A model generated the notes under the pieces. That model did not search any database, had not been told where the DNA came from, and saw nothing but the letters and a program-made list of their open reading frames with translations. From Takakia lepidozioides (taxonomy: Eukaryota; Streptophyta; Takakiopsida; Takakiales; Takakiaceae): a DNA stretch of 64,000 nt. The stretch is from the NCBI GenBank assembly GCA_030704615.1, contig CM060733.1, positions 60,078,001 through 60,142,000 of the forward strand. Direction: 5' to 3'. Numbering within the stretch: position 1 is the first letter of the stretch; the number at the start of each line of letters is the position of its first letter. Shown here piece after piece: positions 60,491-64,000 of the stretch. The translations under genes were made by a program, and so were the position numbers.

Positions 60491-63231
60491 ATATTTTTGA
60501 AAACAAATGAAAATTTAAAAATTTAAAAACAAATAAAAAAAACTTTAACAGATGTAATCTGCAATGATTGAAAATGGTTAATCAATCCACGGAAATAGGC
60601 AAATCCCGCGGAAATAGGCCCTGCAAGTTGGTAATTCCATGTTGACATGACATGCCTCTAGGTTCACGGAATAGCAACCCTGCCGGCAAAGACGGCAATT
60701 CATACAGGATGTCGTCATTTACTGCACCGGGAAGAAACTGGACCTTGTGGCATGGAATTTTCTGGAAGTCCACTCAAGATAGGTCAGATCTTAGAACGGG
60801 ATTACCAAGGTCGTCATTCACGGATGAATGTTTGAATTTTTGAAGGATGTCAACGATGGAGATATCAGACGTCACAACTTGGTTTTCACGTTGTGAAATG
60901 GTAGATGGTGCATTCAAATAAAAACCAAGGACAACGCAGTCGTCGTCGCACTTGGATACATAGGAAATTGCACAGCTTGGTCTTAGATTTCAATTCTTCA
61001 CACATAGGCCTCGACATAGGAGACGCACTTGGGTACATGATTGCACTTGGATTTAGATGACATTGGACACTTGGCCCACTGGGCACTTGGGCCAACGGCA
61101 GAGTCTTTAACTATACTATGCATGAGCATTTAAAATAAATCTTCATGTCAAATCTATGTCATTTATTTTAATTTTCCATTTAGTAGTAAAACACTCAACC
61201 TGTGCTCCACCACCTTATTTTATCGATATATGGAGAAATAAAGTAACATTAGAGCCTTAACTTTGTCGTTTCTCGACATTATTTTGTTAATTGAACTTCT
61301 AATAGGTGTAGACAGTAGCAGATCATTAGATGTGCTTACAATCATGGGCTTTCTTTATTATATTATACTTTTGGTATGTCTCATGGCACTACAAGAGGAT
61401 TTTAGTTAGTTTTCTTCCAATATTTCAAGTATGTTTTCGTTATTTTGTCTAAGAATATCAAATTTGTTATATGTAGTAATCTAATTACATTTATCATGTA
61501 GATTATAATATATTATAAAAGCCTACTTGCATATTTGAATCCTATGTCTATCTTACATAGGGGAAAAAAAAAAAAAAAAAAAAAAACTTGCTATTTCATT
61601 AATCTATTTGAAGTTATTTTGACAAAACAACAATCTTAAAATTTGCCATTGTGGACCTATTAAAATGTGCCACCTATTATATAGCCACTTTTCTAACCAT
61701 GCCACCTTGTTATTCTTGCCACATGGGCGTTGGGTAGACACATTCACATGTGGCCCTATATGGCGATTTTTGAAAAAAATAAGAAAGAGTGGTGAGAAAG
61801 AGCCCATATGAGGAGGGGGGGGGAGGCTTGTGTTGTGGGGTTGGGGGCAAGGGCCGGAGGCACTATGGCGATAGGAGCATAATGGAGGCCTTGCTAAGCA
61901 CTCTCGCGATACTGTGGAAAGGGCAAAGGCAAAGAACGTCTTAGGCCTTGGTCAACACTATGGCGATACTGGGAAGGGACAGAGGGTGGGGATGGGAGGA
62001 GGGGCTTGACAGCAGGGAGGTGGTAATTGTTCAGGCGGTTGGCTTTCCATCCTTCCGCACTTCATTTTACTAGCATGTCAGTGCTATGATATTTGTATTT
62101 GTGTGCCATGATCCAAATGGATGTGCAATGTGTAGGAACAACAAGATGTAAAACTATTTTACATATATGTGTTATGAAGACCTCAAAATTACGTCTCCAA
62201 CGGAATTTGTTATACTCCATTCCAACACCGTATGCCTTTACACTGACTTTCCAAAGGATTTGAGGTGAATATAAGGAACAAGGGACGGTGGCCCTGAGAA
62301 TAGTTATTGAAGGGAAAAAAATTAAACCCTTACAAGCCCAAAGAGGGTTGCTAGATCGTGAGCAATGCTCATGTGAGCGGTGGCAGACTTAGGGTTTTTT
62401 GAAGGTACTGTACCTAGTACCGCGGATGGCACCTATAACCGATGGTCATGGAGCTCCAGGTATCCTGCAAGAACGTTACTTTCTTGTTAGCGATCCCTAC
62501 AAATTGAACATATGTACGATATGCCGGCTGCCAGCCAGCATGAATACAACACAGAAAGTCTCGTTTTTCCAAAAATGGCAAGCAAATCGTGCAAATTCAA
62601 ATCCCCTATGCCAACAAATTGCTTTACCATGAACTCTTAAGCATTAGCATCAGTGTGTACCTGGATACTGTGATATGTGTACAGGTTGTGTTTTGGAGCA
62701 GGACCCTTGATTTCCAGTAAGAAGAAATACTGAACTAGTTGGAGATGATGATGCAGACTCCAGACAATAAAATATAGACAGTTCATGGCAGCTCTCATAT
62801 GTCGAAGTCTGCATCACATGATCACTTCCTCAAGACAAGATAGAACTAAAATTGTTGTAAGGGAAAAGGAACATCCCAAGAACTGTAGTAGTATGGGGCT
62901 ATGCTTGAAGAAATATACACCAAACGTAGTACTGGAAGCTAATTCTTGAGAGCTAGAGAATCTTATAAACCCTGCTAGTATTGTTAAAAACTTGACTCTC
63001 CGAAGTCCAGATATTATGCTCAACATTGCCCATAAAATGTGGAAAGTGCTTAGTTAGGCCACTTTTATTCCCTTACTTTAACAATCTTGCAGGAGTCTAT
63101 CAATGGAAGACTGGTTTGTCTACAAACTATTCAGGAAGGTGCATGTCAATCAGAGAGCACAACTGCCACCAATGAAATCACACATGTCATTTTAAGTGTC
63201 AGGAGTTCTTTACTTTAAAATAAAATAAACA
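60491..63231. other. Spacer; no gene seen
   Basis: Contains an A-run at 61568-61586, a GC-rich patch at 61800-62030 with repeated CACTATGGCGATA strings, and one copy of the dispersed module at 62268-62335. Minor open frames are uninformative. Confidence 0.4.
62268..62335 (-). repeat. Dispersed repeat module
   Basis: On the plus strand GGAACAAGGGACGGTGGCCC, then TTATTGAAGGGAAAAAAATT and AAACCCTTACA, the same order as at 17935 and 2012. Confidence 0.55.
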
Positions 63232-63575
63232 TCCCCCCTGGTTGGTTGGAAAATGGGTGTGTGGCGCTGCACACCCTTTCTGCCCATTGAAAAATATTTT
63301 CTGCCCATTGAAAAAGGGTGTGTTTCTCAATGGGCAGAAAGGGACGCCGCACACCCTTTTCCCAACCAACCAGGGGGAAAAAAAAACCAAACAAAAAAAC
63401 TTTCTTTTTAAAGCCCATTGAAAAAGGGTGTGAAAAAGGTGTTTTTCAACTGGCAAAAAGGGTGTGTGGTGCCGCACACCCTTTTTCCAACCAACGAAGG
63501 GGAAAAAAAAAAAAAAAAAAAAATGTTTTTTCCCCTTGGTTGGTTGGGAAAATGGTGTGCGGCGCCGCACTGGAA
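63232..63575. repeat. Cluster of nested inverted repeats
   Basis: CCCCCTGGTTGGTTGGAAAA at 63234 pairs with TTTTCCCAACCAACCAGGGG near 63356-63376. A second pair, CCAACCAACGAAGGGG and CCCCTTGGTTGGTTGG, follows around an A-run. GGGTGTG..GGCGC..GCACACC palindromes occur about four times. GCCCATTGAAAAAGGGTGTG strings repeat in direct and inverted orientation. Long fold-back structures are possible. No frame of known type. Confidence 0.82.
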
Positions 63576-63879
63576 CCTTCCATATAGAATGCAGTGGATT
63601 GACAGCAAAATAAGGACAAAAAGGGGGAGGAAGATGTAGGTTTCGACTTGGATTTCGCATCGGGCCTATAGCTTAATGATGGTGATTGGTTATAATTGCG
63701 AATGGAAAGAGATATAGACTTGGCAGCAGATCTTTAAAATATTCGATTATAATTTACCTGCTGACACCAGATAACCTTTGTCCATATTATCAAACTCTCC
63801 CTTCGAATTTGCATCATCGATGCTTCCATACATGTCCATGAAGGTAGTGTTCCGAATTCCTTCAAGTAGATGCAGTTCT

Positions 63880-64000
63880 GGCCTGTGATATGATCACCAT
63901 GCTATCCTGCAATCATCGCATTTGAAGACACTAGACGTCGTTCAGCCATACTGTCGCACACTCCCTCTCTGCAAACTCCACCTATCATCTGCAGACTCTC
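63880..64000 (-). pseudogene. PPR gene fragment at the window edge
   Basis: The minus strand resembles the GTGTTCGACGGTATGGCTGA / ACGAGATGTG / GCGATGATTGCAGGATATG sequence of the PPR copy at 28480-28540, that is the MAERDV..SAMIAGYA repeat. It is cut by the window end, and its frame is already broken. Confidence 0.5.

Noticed and set aside
63199-63660. A 153-codon minus-strand frame in the inverted-repeat cluster
   Set aside because: Phe- and Lys-runs come from A/T homopolymers between palindromes; no domain is seen.

Overview
This window reads as nuclear DNA of a land plant. The intron-bearing genes encode plant-specific proteins: the HECT ubiquitin ligase UPL3, the chloroplast outer-envelope RING ligase SP1, ferredoxin C1, an RCD1/SRO-type WWE-PARP-RST protein, an mTERF protein, a non-RD receptor kinase and plant alpha-tubulin. 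The long, decayed, transposon-rich intergenic stretches and the many PLS-type PPR-DYW remnants suggest a seed-free vascular plant (fern or lycophyte). That placement is inference and rests on no search.

Layout. Left part (1-17.7 kb), all genes on the minus strand: first exon of UPL3 (86-1018), intact SP1 (5052-6053), a two-exon receptor kinase (7795-9943) with a possible ectodomain exon upstream (10386-11765), and an mTERF gene (14126-16830) whose repeat region has four frame breaks although its splice sites are intact. Middle (17.7-33.5 kb): no intact gene was seen. This part holds two hAT-like elements (19895-20602 and 31104-32134, the second containing a tRNA-derived SINE), a small MITE-like element, and a 5.6-kb element (23915-29548) with perfect 16-bp terminal inverted repeats and a perfect 8-bp target duplication. 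The 5.6-kb element carries a broken PPR-DYW gene and other exon-like debris.

Right part: single-exon ferredoxin C1 (33518-34057, plus), a complete five-exon alpha-tubulin gene (36291-38933, minus; 450 aa) and a six-exon SRO gene (44776-50203, minus) with LINE remnants in one intron. Then come PPR remnants in two orientations (52.0-53.2 kb), a broken reading frame resembling the DUF3504/Crypton domain (53748-54717), two head-to-head Ty3/gypsy remnants with tRNA-iMet primer sites (55.3-59.3 kb), an eight-unit tandem array built around a CG-rich palindrome (59.6-60.5 kb), and a cluster of nested inverted repeats (63.2-63.6 kb).

The intact genes are ordinary housekeeping or organelle-related loci with no operon-like linkage. 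UPL3 and SP1 are ubiquitin ligases, SP1 and FdC1 work in chloroplasts, and mTERF and PPR-DYW proteins normally act on organelle RNA, but nothing in the sequence shows that they are co-regulated. The most unusual material is the repeat architecture: the 5.6-kb TIR element, the palindrome array, and a short module (core GGGCCACTGTCCCCTGTT) that recurs at many places in the window and also forms part of the array unit.
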